Shown here: piece by piece, positions 1-7,604 of the stretch
How the letters are laid out: the number at the start of each line of letters is the position of its first letter
Position numbering within the stretch: position 1 is the stretch's first letter
NCBI RefSeq assembly: GCF_014596465.1
Contig: NZ_MECK01000625.1
Span: 1-34,515 of the forward strand
Source of the DNA: Streptomyces sp. CBMA123
GTDB lineage: Bacteria; Actinomycetota; Actinomycetes; Streptomycetales; Streptomycetaceae
Direction: 5' to 3'
Length of the DNA: 34,515 nt
The notes under the pieces: generated by a model
Seen by the model: only the letters and a program-made list of their open reading frames with translations
What the model was told of the DNA's origin: nothing
Databases searched by the model: none
Made by a program: the position numbers and the translations under genes

Positions 1-580
1 GCGCGACCTCCGCCCCCGCCGTACGCTCCCGCTGCGCCTCCTGCTCGGCGGCACGCCGCTCCAGCAGCCGCAGCACGGACGCGGCACGGACGAACGCGGC
101 CGGGCTGGCCGGGTACTTGGGGCGGCTCGCGGCGAGCGCCCGCTGGGCCGCCTCGGCCTCCTTGAGCGCCTGCTCCGCGACCGCCACGGCCCGCTCCCGC
201 AACAACCGGGCTATCTCGGTCTCGGCCTTCGCCAGCCGCGACTTCTCCGCCGTCAGCCGCCGCCCGAACCGGGTGGCCCGCTCCTCGGCGACCTCGGCCG
301 CGTACTCGGCCTCGGCCAACTGCTCCTCGAACCGCTCCTCGGCCCGCATCCGCTGCGCCGCGGCCACCTCGGCGGCCGCCCGGGCCGCCTTGTCGCGCTG
401 GCGCAGCAGCACCGCGAAGCCGAGCGTGGCGATCAGTGCGGCGATGCCCACCGAGCGCACCAGGACGGTGTCCTGACTGAAAAGCAGCGCGGCCAGTGCG
501 GCGACCAGCAGTACGCCGGCGGCGGTGGGGGGAAAGACCCGGCCGAGGACGGAGGAATGACGGTGGCGTCCGCGAGACAT
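1..580 (-). CDS. Coiled-coil membrane protein, C-terminus beyond window
   Basis: The reading frame runs from an ATG at 578-580 off the left edge, so only about 193 N-terminal residues are visible. The start is Arg/His-rich (MSRGRHRHSS). Two hydrophobic stretches follow, at roughly residues 17-35 and 42-60. A long, charged, Ala/Glu/Arg-rich heptad-like region from about residue 62 is predicted to be a coiled coil. This looks like a two-pass membrane anchor with a cytoplasmic coiled coil. I do not recognise a named family; similar genes lie next to the folate operon in streptomycetes. There is no Shine-Dalgarno sequence before the ATG, but a good promoter at 587-616 places the transcription start at or next to the start codon, suggesting a leaderless mRNA. 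It lies 154 bp downstream of the DUF3180 gene. Function unknown. Confidence 0.7.
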   Translation of the reverse strand, partial: MSRGRHRHSSVLGRVFPPTAAGVLLVAALAALLFSQDTVLVRSVGIAALIATLGFAVLLRQRDKAARAAAEVAAAQRMRAEERFEEQLAEAEYAAEVAEERATRFGRRLTAEKSRLAKAETEIARLLRERAVAVAEQALKEAEAAQRALAASRPKYPASPAAFVRAASVLRLLERRAAEQEAQRERTAGAEVA

Positions 581-586
581 GCCAAG

Positions 587-616
587 AAACTAGCGTGCGA
601 ATTGGGGCCGTGTCAG
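587..616 (-). promoter_or_regulatory. Candidate leaderless vegetative promoter
   Basis: On the minus strand there is a -35-like CTGACA (616-611), an 18-nt spacer and a -10-like TAGTTT (592-587, fitting TAnnnT). Six nucleotides then lead to the ATG at 580. The gene has no Shine-Dalgarno sequence, which fits transcription starting at the first base of the start codon. Assigned from sequence only. Confidence 0.5.
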
Positions 617-734
617 CCCAGGGTCCCCTTCCGCCCTTGACAGTGCGCAGTTTTTACCGCACGTGCCCGGCTTTTCACTCAAGATCACGAAAAAGGCCCT
701 GCTCAGCGAGGTCCGTCGGGAACCGGCCGTTCCG

Positions 735-1223
735 TCAGCGGGGCGAGGCCGCCGGACCGCTCGGATCGTCGTGGTTCTCCGGCAGCTTGCACACGTGCTG
801 CAGCCAGAGCGCCGCCGCGATCACCGCGGCCCCCGCCAGCACCGAGAGCCCGGCGGTGACGGCCTGGTCCTTGCGGGCCGACACGTCCAGTTCGCCGAGC
901 AGGTAGATCCCGGCCCCGGCGTAGATGCCGGTGACCACCGAGGAGACCAGCGCGCTGGCCTGTCCGAGCACCACCGCCCGGGCCGCCAGCAGCGGGTCGA
1001 CCCGCTTCGCGCCGGGCTGCCGCTCGCGCACCGCCTTGAGCCGGGACCGCAGCGAGAGCGCGGTCGCCAGCAGGATCACCGCCACCGCCGCCAGCACCAC
1101 GGGAGCCGCCGCCGGCACGGCCGGCAGCGTGTCCAGGGACGCCCACAGCTTGGAACCGGCCCAGGACAGCGCCGTCGTCGCGGCGGTGATGCCGATCAGC
1201 AGACGGAGGCGAAGCAGCTTCAC
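735..1223 (-). CDS. DUF3180 family integral membrane protein
   Basis: A 162-residue protein from a GTG at 1223 (VKLLRLRLLIG). The frame stays open further upstream, but that extension is Pro/Arg-rich and lacks the hydrophobic pattern, and GGAAGGA lies just upstream of this GTG. Four hydrophobic segments are visible, at about residues 5-24, 30-50, 81-102 and 115-135, with a polar C-terminal tail ending in PENHDDPSGP. The size, topology and position downstream of folK match the actinobacterial DUF3180 family. The biochemical role is unknown. It is co-directional with the folate genes, about 200 bp after folK, and probably belongs to the same operon or a read-through unit. Confidence 0.75.
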   Translation of the reverse strand: MKLLRLRLLIGITAATTALSWAGSKLWASLDTLPAVPAAAPVVLAAVAVILLATALSLRSRLKAVRERQPGAKRVDPLLAARAVVLGQASALVSSVVTGIYAGAGIYLLGELDVSARKDQAVTAGLSVLAGAAVIAAALWLQHVCKLPENHDDPSGPAASPR

Positions 1224-1419
1224 TCGGAGGTGGTCCTTCCCGGGGTGCCAGAGCCGACCGCCCGCCCGGTGGCCCGGGACGGCGGCGTCAGGCCACCGTA
1301 CCGGGACCGGACGGGCGGGCATCCACTCGTACGACCGGGCCCGGTGGCCGAGTTCCCGGCCGACCCGGTGGATCCGGGCGACCCGGCCGCCCGCCGGTCC
1401 TGCCCGGTCCTGCCCGGTG

Positions 1420-2019
1420 CTACTCCGGCAGCGTCAGCCGGATGTCCTCGCGCCGCTTCACGCCCTGCGCGTCCGGGCCGCCGAGCGCCTCCAGCAGCGC
1501 GCCGACCTGCCCGTGCCCGGGCACCTCGGCCTCCGGCTGGGCGTCCAGCCAGGGGGCGAGCACGAAGGCCCGCTCGTGCGAGCGCGGGTGCGGCAGCAGC
1601 AGCTGCGGGTCCTCGCTGACCACGCCCTCGTAGGCCAGGATGTCGACGTCCAGGGTGCGCGCACCCCAGCGGACCTCCCGGACCCTCCCGAAGGCGTCCT
1701 CGATCGCGTTGCCGCGCTCCAACAGGTCCCGCGGGGGCAGCGTGGTGCGCAGCACCACGACCGCGTTGTAGTAGTTGGGCTGCTCCTCCGGGCCGCCGAC
1801 GGCCTCGGTCTCGTAGATCGCCGAGACGGCCTTGATCTTCAGCCCGGGAGTGTCGGCGAGCGCGTCGACGGCACCCTGCAGGGTGTCCAGCCGGTTGCCC
1901 AGGTTGCTGCCGAGCGCGATCACCGCACAGCGCTGGCTGTGCAGCGTGGTGTCGGCGGAGTCCACCCGGCTCTCCAGGTCGAACGCGTTCGGCTCGGCGA
2001 TCGGGTCACTGCTGTTCAT
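1420..2019 (-). CDS. folK: 6-hydroxymethyl-7,8-dihydropterin pyrophosphokinase (HPPK)
   Basis: A 199-residue protein that transfers pyrophosphate from ATP to 6-hydroxymethyl-dihydropterin, making the substrate of FolP in folate synthesis. HPPK hallmarks are clear: ALGSNLGNR near residues 35-43, the YYNAVV segment, RWGARTLDVDIL (the substrate/Mg-binding RTLD-DIL motif) and LPHPRSHERAFVL near the C-terminus. The N-terminal 30 residues precede the family core and are typical of streptomycete versions. It starts with ATG behind GAGGGA, 43 bp after the folB stop, consistent with one transcript running folP, SnoaL-like, folB, folK. Nothing looks damaged. Confidence 0.95.
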   Translation of the reverse strand: MNSSDPIAEPNAFDLESRVDSADTTLHSQRCAVIALGSNLGNRLDTLQGAVDALADTPGLKIKAVSAIYETEAVGGPEEQPNYYNAVVVLRTTLPPRDLLERGNAIEDAFGRVREVRWGARTLDVDILAYEGVVSEDPQLLLPHPRSHERAFVLAPWLDAQPEAEVPGHGQVGALLEALGGPDAQGVKRREDIRLTLPE

Positions 2020-2062
2020 CGAAGAAATCCCTCTGCATCGGAAACCAGGCGCGCGGTGGGGG

Positions 2063-2434
2063 TCATGCGCGGCCCCGGTGGATGGTCACGGTCACGTCGT
2101 CGAACGGCACGGTGATCGGGGCGTCCGGCTTGTGCACGGTGACCTCGACCTCCTCGACCGCGTCGTGCTTCAGGCACTGGTCGGCGATCCGCTGCGCCAG
2201 GGTCTCGATCAGGTCGACCGGCTCCCCGGCGATGATCGCGGTGACCTCCTCGGCCACGATGCCGTAGTGCGCCGTGCGGGTGAGGTCGTCTCCGGACGCG
2301 GCGGGGCGGGTGTCCAGGTACAGCACGAGATCGACCACGAAGGTCTGGCCCTCGACGCGCTCACGCTCGAAGACGCCGTGGTGGCCCCGGGCTCGCAGCC
2401 CCCGCAGGGTGACGCGGTCCAGCAAACGAATCAC
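2063..2434 (-). CDS. folB: Dihydroneopterin aldolase
   Basis: A 123-residue protein that cleaves 7,8-dihydroneopterin to 6-hydroxymethyl-dihydropterin and glycolaldehyde. I place the start at the GTG at 2434 (VIRLLDRVTLRG) because GGGAG lies five bases upstream and the family begins at this point; the open frame upstream is Arg/Cys-rich and unlike the family. Conserved elements include LRGLRARGHHGVFERER, the YGIVAEEV helix, and PVDLIETLAQRIAD, whose Glu packs against the pterin. The C-terminus VTVHKPDAPI carries the catalytic-region Lys of DHNA. The 234 bp between the SnoaL-like gene and folB hold no other gene I can support and could contain an internal promoter. Confidence 0.93.
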   Translation of the reverse strand: MIRLLDRVTLRGLRARGHHGVFERERVEGQTFVVDLVLYLDTRPAASGDDLTRTAHYGIVAEEVTAIIAGEPVDLIETLAQRIADQCLKHDAVEEVEVTVHKPDAPITVPFDDVTVTIHRGRA

Positions 2435-2668
2435 TGCTCCCAGTCGGACGGGCCCCACCCGGGAAAGGCATGGACGGGCAGGGCGAAGGCGGGCAGCACA
2501 CCCGCCGCTCCGTTTCGAATCTACCCGCGAGCGCGGACAACGCCTGACCGTCCTACCCGGCACGAACCGTCGCCACGCGCACCGGAATGGCGATTGACGT
2601 GAACGTTCGGTGACCACCCGGAAATTCCCCGGCAACCGACCCGCGCAGATTTCCCGAAGCCCCCGGAA

Positions 2669-3166
2669 TCAGTCCTCGTCGTCCTCGTCCCCGCTGGTCA
2701 GAACGGGTGAACCGTGGTGGGACCAGAGTTTCCACCCGGCCGGGGTGCGACGGAACAGATTGCTCGACACGACCTTTCCGCCGACCAGCGGCCCGAGTTC
2801 CCCCTCCTCCTCGGCCTCACCGCCGGAGAGGATGTTCTCGGTGCACGTGACAAGGGCCACATCTCCGTGGACCTCGGCCTCGACATCGGTCAGGAAGAAC
2901 TGGATGTACTCCGTGTTCATCATGATCAGCATGTACGAGCGGGTCACCTGCGCCCGCCCGCGCAGCACCGGCCAGCCGGGGTGCACGCAGACCACGCCGC
3001 CCTTGTCGTCGGCGTGCTCCGGCCCCAGCCAGGCCTCCTCGACCGCCTCGACGTCCCCGCGCTCCAGCGCCTCGTAGAACGCCCGGTTCGCCGCGAGCAC
3101 CGCCTCCAGGTCCACTTCCCGGGCCTTCCCGGCCGTCCCGCCGCTCAACCTGCCGTCACCTGTCAC
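2669..3166 (-). CDS. SnoaL-like / NTF2-fold protein
   Basis: A 165-residue protein starting at GTG 3166. GGGAGG from the end of folP serves as ribosome-binding site, and only 10 bp separate the two genes, so translation is probably coupled to folP. The pattern AANRAFYEALERGDVEAVEEAWLGPEHA followed by VCVHPGWPVLRG and a C-terminal GGKVVSSNLFRRTPAGWKLWSHHGSP is that of a SnoaL/DUF4440-type cone fold that binds small ligands. The tail is strongly acidic (SGDEDDED). A member sits between folP and folB in many streptomycetes, but I know of no demonstrated role; a link to pterin or dihydropteroate handling is only suggested by position. Confidence 0.85.
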   Translation of the reverse strand: MTGDGRLSGGTAGKAREVDLEAVLAANRAFYEALERGDVEAVEEAWLGPEHADDKGGVVCVHPGWPVLRGRAQVTRSYMLIMMNTEYIQFFLTDVEAEVHGDVALVTCTENILSGGEAEEEGELGPLVGGKVVSSNLFRRTPAGWKLWSHHGSPVLTSGDEDDED

Positions 3167-3176
3167 AGACCCTCCC

Positions 3177-4049
3177 TCACCCCAGCCGCGCCGCGCGCTG
3201 CCAGGCCGCGACCACGCGGACGGCGTCCGCCGTACCGGACACGTCGTGCACCCGTACCGCCCAGGCTCCGGCCTGGGCCGACAGCACCGAGACCGCGGCG
3301 GTCGCGTCGTCCCGCTCGCGGGCCGGGCGCAGGTCCCCGGTTTCCGGGTCGGCGAGCAGCGTACCCAGGAACCGCTTGCGCGAAGCCGCGACGAGGACGG
3401 GACGGCCGAGCGCGGTGAGCGCGTCCAGCCGGCCGAGCAGCGCCCAGTTGTGCTCGGGGGTCTTGGCGAAGCCGAGCCCCGGGTCGAGGACCAACTGGTC
3501 CTCCTTGACCCCGGCGGCCAGCAGCGCCTCCATCCGCCCGGTCAGCTCGGCGACCACGTCCCGCACGACGTCCTGGTAGACGGCCAGCCGGTCCATGTCG
3601 GCGGACTGCCCGCGCCAGTGCATCACCACGAAGGGCGCGCCGGTCTCGGCGACCACCCGGGCCATCGCCGGGTCGGCGAGGCCCCCGGAGACGTCGTTGA
3701 CGATCGCGGCGCCGGCCTCGACGGCCCGCTCGGCGACCGAGGCCCGCATGGTGTCGACCGACACCATCACCCCGGCGTCGGCCAGCTCGCGCACCACCGG
3801 CAGCACCCGGCGCAGCTCCTCCTCCTCGGGCACCCGCACCGAGCCGGGCCGGGTGGACTCGCCGCCGACGTCCACCAGGTCCGCGCCGCGGGCCCGCAGG
3901 GCCAGCCCGTGAGCGATCGCCCTGGCGGGGTCGAGCCACAGCCCGCCGTCCGAGAAGGAGTCGGGCGTGACGTTGACCACGCCCATCACGGCGCAGCGGC
4001 CGAGCCGCGGCAGTCCGGCCGGCAGGGAGAAGGACGGCGAATCGCTCAT
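3177..4049 (-). CDS. folP: Dihydropteroate synthase
   Basis: A 290-residue enzyme that condenses 6-hydroxymethyl-dihydropterin pyrophosphate with p-aminobenzoate; it is the sulfonamide target. All DHPS signatures are present: MGVVNVTPDSFSDGG (pyrophosphate-binding loop 1), LVDVGGESTRPGS (loop 2), IVNDVSGG, FVVMHWRG, LDPGLGFAKTPEHN, AASRKRFLG (pABA-site Ser-Arg-Lys) and RVHDVSGTADAVRVV at the end. The start is ATG with no proper Shine-Dalgarno sequence: GGGGG sits only one base away. A GATAAT hexamer lies six bases upstream of the ATG, compatible with a leaderless transcript. It is the first gene of the minus-strand folate operon. Confidence 0.96.
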   Translation of the reverse strand: MSDSPSFSLPAGLPRLGRCAVMGVVNVTPDSFSDGGLWLDPARAIAHGLALRARGADLVDVGGESTRPGSVRVPEEEELRRVLPVVRELADAGVMVSVDTMRASVAERAVEAGAAIVNDVSGGLADPAMARVVAETGAPFVVMHWRGQSADMDRLAVYQDVVRDVVAELTGRMEALLAAGVKEDQLVLDPGLGFAKTPEHNWALLGRLDALTALGRPVLVAASRKRFLGTLLADPETGDLRPARERDDATAAVSVLSAQAGAWAVRVHDVSGTADAVRVVAAWQRAARLG

Positions 4050-4055
4050 GCCCCC

Positions 4056-4061
4056 ATTATC
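4056..4061 (-). promoter_or_regulatory. Candidate -10 box of folP
   Basis: On the minus strand GATAAT is followed by six bases and the folP ATG. Its -35 region would fall inside the terminator-like hairpin at 4066-4098 and does not match TTGACA, so this is a -10-only assignment. It would give a leaderless mRNA. Confidence 0.35.
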
Positions 4062-4065
4062 GAAC

Positions 4066-4098
4066 GGGGCCCCCGCCGAGGATTCTCGGCGGGGCCCC
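4066..4098 (-). terminator. Hairpin after the MprF-like gene
   Basis: Arms GGGGCCCCCGCCGAG (4066-4080) and CTCGGCGGGGCCCC (4085-4098) pair over 14 bp with one bulged base and a 4-nt loop. It lies 17 bp downstream of the MprF-like stop codon and only 17 bp before the folP start. Confidence 0.7.
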
Positions 4099-4115
4099 GG
4101 ACGGTGCGAGGTGCC

Positions 4116-5957
4116 TCAGGCAGCCTCGCCGACCCCGCGGGTCGACGGGACGGGCATCAGGCCCTCGCGCTGGCGCCTGCGGCCGAAGCGCGGCATCCCG
4201 AGGGTGATGAAGGCCTCCGCCTGCATCGCGGCGAAGCCGATCCGCGGCAGGTCCCGGGTGTTCGGGAAGACCAGGAAGCGCGGCTCCCACTCGGGCTGGA
4301 ACTTGGCGTTGAACTTGTACAGCGACTCGATCTGGAACCAGCGCGACAGGAACACCAGCAGTCCGCGCCAGGCGCGCAGCACCGGGCCGGCACCGATCCG
4401 CTCGCCGCGGGCCAGCGCCGAGCGGAACATCGCGAAGTTGAGCGACACCCGGCGGATGCCCAGGGCCCCCACCTCCTGCAGCGCGGCGACGATCAGCAGC
4501 TCGTTCAGGCCCGGGTCGGCGGCGCGGTCGCGGCGCATCAGCTCCAGCGAGATGCCGTCCGGCCCCCAGGGCACGAAGTGCAGCACGGCCTTCAGGTCGT
4601 CGCCGCTCTCCCCCTCCTCCGGGGCCTTGTGGGCGGTGACCACCACGCAGTCGTCGTCCAGCGGGTCGCCGAAGCGGCCCAGGGCCATCGAGAAGCCGCG
4701 CTCGGTGTCGGTGCCGCGCCAGCGGGCGGCGGCGTCGGCGATCCGGTACTTCTCCTCGACGGTGAGGTCGGAGACCCGGCGCACCTTGCAGGAGTAGCCG
4801 TTGCGCTCGATCCGCTTGACCATCTGGCGCACGTTGCGCATGGCCCGGCCGGCGAGCGAGAAGGTGCTGGTGTCGACGATCGCCTCGTCGCCCAGCTCCA
4901 GCGCGTCCAGGCCCGCCTCGCGGGTCCAGACCTCGCCGCCGACCTCGCTGCAGCCCATCACGGCGGGCACCCAGGCGTGCTCGCGGGCCTCGGCCATGAA
5001 CACCTTGATCGCGCCCGGCCAGGCCTCGACGTCGCCGACCGGGTCGCCGGAGGCGAGCATCACGCCGGAGACCACCCGGTAGGAGATCGCGGCCTTGCCG
5101 GTGGGCGAGAACAGCACGCTCTTGTCGCGGCGCAGCGCGAAGTAGCCGAGCGAGTCGCGCTCGCCGTGCCGCTTGAGCAGCTCGCGGACCTTCTCCTCGT
5201 CCTCGGCGGTGAGCTCCGGCTTCGGCTTGCCCGGGCGCAGGGCCAGGTAGGCGGTGGTGAAGGCGGTCAGCAGGCCGAGGCCGCCGAGCAGGTAGGCGAC
5301 CAGGTCGGACATCCGCGCGTTGCTGTAGCGGACGGGGCCCTCGAAGCCGAACAGCCCGTACCCGACGTGCTGCAGCCGCTCGGACAGACCGGGGTGGCCG
5401 AACTCGTACCTGGTGCGGGTGCTCACGATCAGCAGGCCGAGGAGCACGCTGAGGGTGCCCATGACGACCAGGTTGACGACCGCGCCCCAGCGGGTGCGCG
5501 GGTCGGCCTTGGCGTAGAACTCGCGCTGGTGCACCAGCATCACGGCGAGGACCGCCAGCGAGACGACCGCCGGGCCGATCTGGTGCCAGCGCGCGATGTG
5601 CAGCGCGGCACTGAGCGGCAGCAGCACGCAGACCGCCCGCCAGGCCCGCCGCTTGCGCCGGCGCAGCGCGTGCGCCAGCGGCACCAGCAGGATGCCGACC
5701 ATCAGCGTGCCGACCGCGGCCAGGCTGGTGGTGCCGCCCGGCAGCTGCCCGGCGAAGGTGTGCATCTTGGTGTGCCGGAGCTTGGGGAACACCGCGCTCG
5801 CGATGTCCACCAGCCCGATCAGCAGACAGGCGTAGCCGACCGCGCCGGGGAGCCAGGCCCTCGGGACGGCGGCCGCCTGGTTGCGCAGCGTCTGCAGACC
5901 GCGCCGACGGCGCGGCGGCTGCTCGGGGCTCGGCTCAACGGACACGGGAACGCTCAT
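4116..5957 (-). CDS. MprF-like membrane protein with DUF2156 aminoacyltransferase domain
   Basis: A 613-residue protein. The first 240 residues contain several membrane segments (about 37-57, 80-97, 105-123, 128-142, 160-180 and 222-242). From about residue 250 the cytosolic part fits DUF2156, the GNAT-like catalytic domain of phosphatidylglycerol lysyltransferases (FALRRDKSVLFSPTGKAAISYRVV, ASGDPVGD, NFAMFRSALARGE, WFQIESLYKFNAKFQPEWEPRFLVF). That domain transfers an amino acid from aminoacyl-tRNA to membrane phosphatidylglycerol, reducing envelope charge and sensitivity to cationic peptides. Unlike mycobacterial LysX, no lysyl-tRNA synthetase domain is fused. The amino acid cannot be read from sequence. 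A hairpin terminator separates it from folP. The start has only weak Shine-Dalgarno character. Confidence 0.85.
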   Translation of the reverse strand: MSVPVSVEPSPEQPPRRRRGLQTLRNQAAAVPRAWLPGAVGYACLLIGLVDIASAVFPKLRHTKMHTFAGQLPGGTTSLAAVGTLMVGILLVPLAHALRRRKRRAWRAVCVLLPLSAALHIARWHQIGPAVVSLAVLAVMLVHQREFYAKADPRTRWGAVVNLVVMGTLSVLLGLLIVSTRTRYEFGHPGLSERLQHVGYGLFGFEGPVRYSNARMSDLVAYLLGGLGLLTAFTTAYLALRPGKPKPELTAEDEEKVRELLKRHGERDSLGYFALRRDKSVLFSPTGKAAISYRVVSGVMLASGDPVGDVEAWPGAIKVFMAEAREHAWVPAVMGCSEVGGEVWTREAGLDALELGDEAIVDTSTFSLAGRAMRNVRQMVKRIERNGYSCKVRRVSDLTVEEKYRIADAAARWRGTDTERGFSMALGRFGDPLDDDCVVVTAHKAPEEGESGDDLKAVLHFVPWGPDGISLELMRRDRAADPGLNELLIVAALQEVGALGIRRVSLNFAMFRSALARGERIGAGPVLRAWRGLLVFLSRWFQIESLYKFNAKFQPEWEPRFLVFPNTRDLPRIGFAAMQAEAFITLGMPRFGRRRQREGLMPVPSTRGVGEAA

Positions 5958-6336
5958 GGAAGCTCAGCGTAGAGGCTGCGGTGCGGTGTCCGTTCACTCC
6001 GGGGGAGCACGTGTGATGGACCTTCATGCCTATTCCTTCATCAGGCAATGCGCATACCAAGGATCCGGAAACGGACGGTAATCCGGTGCCGTGGGCGCGC
6101 TGCGGGTTGAGCCGGGGGTGGGAGCCGTGGGCCCGCCGCCGCGTGGCGGCGCAGGACCCTCCGGTACGCGTTACGTACGGTGGACGCCGCATTCTAGGGC
6201 GCCGGTTGCCCCGGGCCTCCCCCCGCCCTCCCGACCCCGCCGAGGCGTCCGGACAGCCTAGCTGCGGTGGCCCGGTCTGACGCCCCGCCAGACGATGAAG
6301 CCTGCACCGACAGTGTCCCACCGGAAGGCCGACCGC
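5958..6336. other. Divergent intergenic region, no gene seen
   Basis: These 379 bp separate the minus-strand MprF-like gene from the plus-strand esterase-like gene and must hold both promoters. A less GC-rich patch lies at about 6010-6070. There is a hairpin at 6134-6151 (CGCCGCC, loop GCGT, GGCGGCG) and an inverted repeat at 6164-6178 (GTACG, five bases, CGTAC) that could be an operator. I cannot assign promoter hexamers with confidence, and the short frames here lack coding character. Confidence 0.5.
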
Positions 6337-7488
6337 ATGGAACTGACCAGCGACGTGCTGGTGAACTCGCTGCTCGCACTCGGAGCGGTGGCCCTGGTCA
6401 CCACCTTGTGGATCTGGCCCCGGCTGGCGCGGCAGCGCCCGCTGCCGGTGCTCGGCCGGATCGGCCTGCTGACAGTCGTTCAAGTCTCGATCCTCGCGGT
6501 GCTGGCGCTGTCGGTGAACAACTCCTTCGGGTTCTACACCTCCTGGGACGACCTGCTCAACCCCGGCGGCGCCAAGCTCGCGCTGGCCGGCAACGAGAAC
6601 CACAACGGCACCCCGGTCTCCGACCAGCTGGTCCAGCCGACCAACGAGGGGGGCCTGGAGAGCGTCGGCAACCTGCCGAAGGGCACGCCCGAGGAGGTCG
6701 GCAAGATCGAGTCGGTCCGGGTCAACGGCAAGGAGACCGGTTTCTCCGACCAGATGTTCGTCTACCTGCCGCCCGAGTACTTCGACCCGAAGTTCGCCCT
6801 GGTCCGCTTCCCGACCGTGGTGGCCATCGCCGGCTACCCGGGCACCACCCTGAACCTGATGAAGGAGCTGCCGCTGCTGCAGACCGCGATCGAGCTGCAG
6901 CACTCCGGCAAGATGCCGCCGACCGTCCTGGTGCTGGCCCGCCCGGCGGTCAACCCGTCCCGGGACACCGAGTGCGTGGACGTCCCCGGCGGGCCCCGCA
7001 CCGAGACCTGGTTCGTCAAGGACCTGCCCGAAGCCCTGCACAGCACCTACCGGCTCGGGCGGGCGGCCGGCTCCTGGGGCCTGATCGGCTACTCCACCGG
7101 CGGCAGCTGCGCGATGCGCCTGTCGATGCGCTTCCCGAACGTCTACGGCAGCGCGGCGGGCCTGCACGGCGACTTCTCGGTGCGCCAGGACCAGTACACC
7201 GGCGGCGACCTCTTCAGCGGCGACAAGGCCCTCGCCCAGCAGCACGACCTCGGCTGGCGGCTGCAGAACCTCCCGGCCCCGCCGCTCAACCTGCTGGTGG
7301 TCTCCACCCGCAAGGAGGGGGACTACCCCCAGACCGTCCAGTTCGTCGACCAGGCCACCCAGGTCGCGGCCGCCAACCCGCAGTTCAAGGTGGAGTCGCT
7401 GTACCTGGACGACGGCGGGCACAACTTCGACAGCTGGACCAGGGAGCTGCCCGCCTCGCTCGAATGGCTGGGCTCCCACCTCGGCTAG
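6337..7488 (+). CDS. Membrane-anchored esterase-like alpha/beta hydrolase
   Basis: A 383-residue protein. I chose ATG 6337 over an in-frame ATG at 6295 because GGAAGG lies about eight bases upstream. Two hydrophobic segments at about residues 7-27 and 41-60 anchor it; the remainder is probably extracellular. The hydrolase domain shows FPTVVAIAGYPGTT, the nucleophile elbow GYSTGGSCAM (a GxSxGG form with the nucleophilic Ser), and a late DDGGHNFDSW carrying the catalytic His. This is the putative esterase/antigen-85-like family (Esterase D fold). The mycolyltransferase relatives act at the cell surface, but streptomycetes lack mycolic acids, so the substrate is unknown. A small hairpin at 7494-7509 follows the stop. 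Confidence 0.8.
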   Translation: MELTSDVLVNSLLALGAVALVTTLWIWPRLARQRPLPVLGRIGLLTVVQVSILAVLALSVNNSFGFYTSWDDLLNPGGAKLALAGNENHNGTPVSDQLVQPTNEGGLESVGNLPKGTPEEVGKIESVRVNGKETGFSDQMFVYLPPEYFDPKFALVRFPTVVAIAGYPGTTLNLMKELPLLQTAIELQHSGKMPPTVLVLARPAVNPSRDTECVDVPGGPRTETWFVKDLPEALHSTYRLGRAAGSWGLIGYSTGGSCAMRLSMRFPNVYGSAAGLHGDFSVRQDQYTGGDLFSGDKALAQQHDLGWRLQNLPAPPLNLLVVSTRKEGDYPQTVQFVDQATQVAAANPQFKVESLYLDDGGHNFDSWTRELPASLEWLGSHLG

Positions 7489-7604
7489 CGCGTGCGGGTG
7501 ACTACCCGCCGGTCGGCCCGCCCGGCCGGCGCTTCGGGGGGACGTATCGCGACCGCCCGTCCGGCCCCGGGCGGCCGCCGCCCCGGATCCGCGCAGGAGG
7601 CACC

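Noticed and set aside
2563..2600. GAACGTTC palindrome near 2600 as a LexA/SOS box
   Set aside because: The actinobacterial SOS box needs GAAC-N4-GTTC; here the half-sites abut, and no DNA-repair gene is adjacent.
2435..2635. N-terminal extension of FolB
   Set aside because: No Shine-Dalgarno sequence, Arg/Cys-rich composition, and the homologous part begins exactly at GTG 2434 behind GGGAG.
3246..5972. Very long open frame on the plus strand (about 900 codons) opposite folP and the MprF-like gene
   Set aside because: It is the antisense shadow of two well-supported minus-strand genes; composition is His/Gly/Gln/Arg-rich with no domain, as expected in GC-rich antisense frames.
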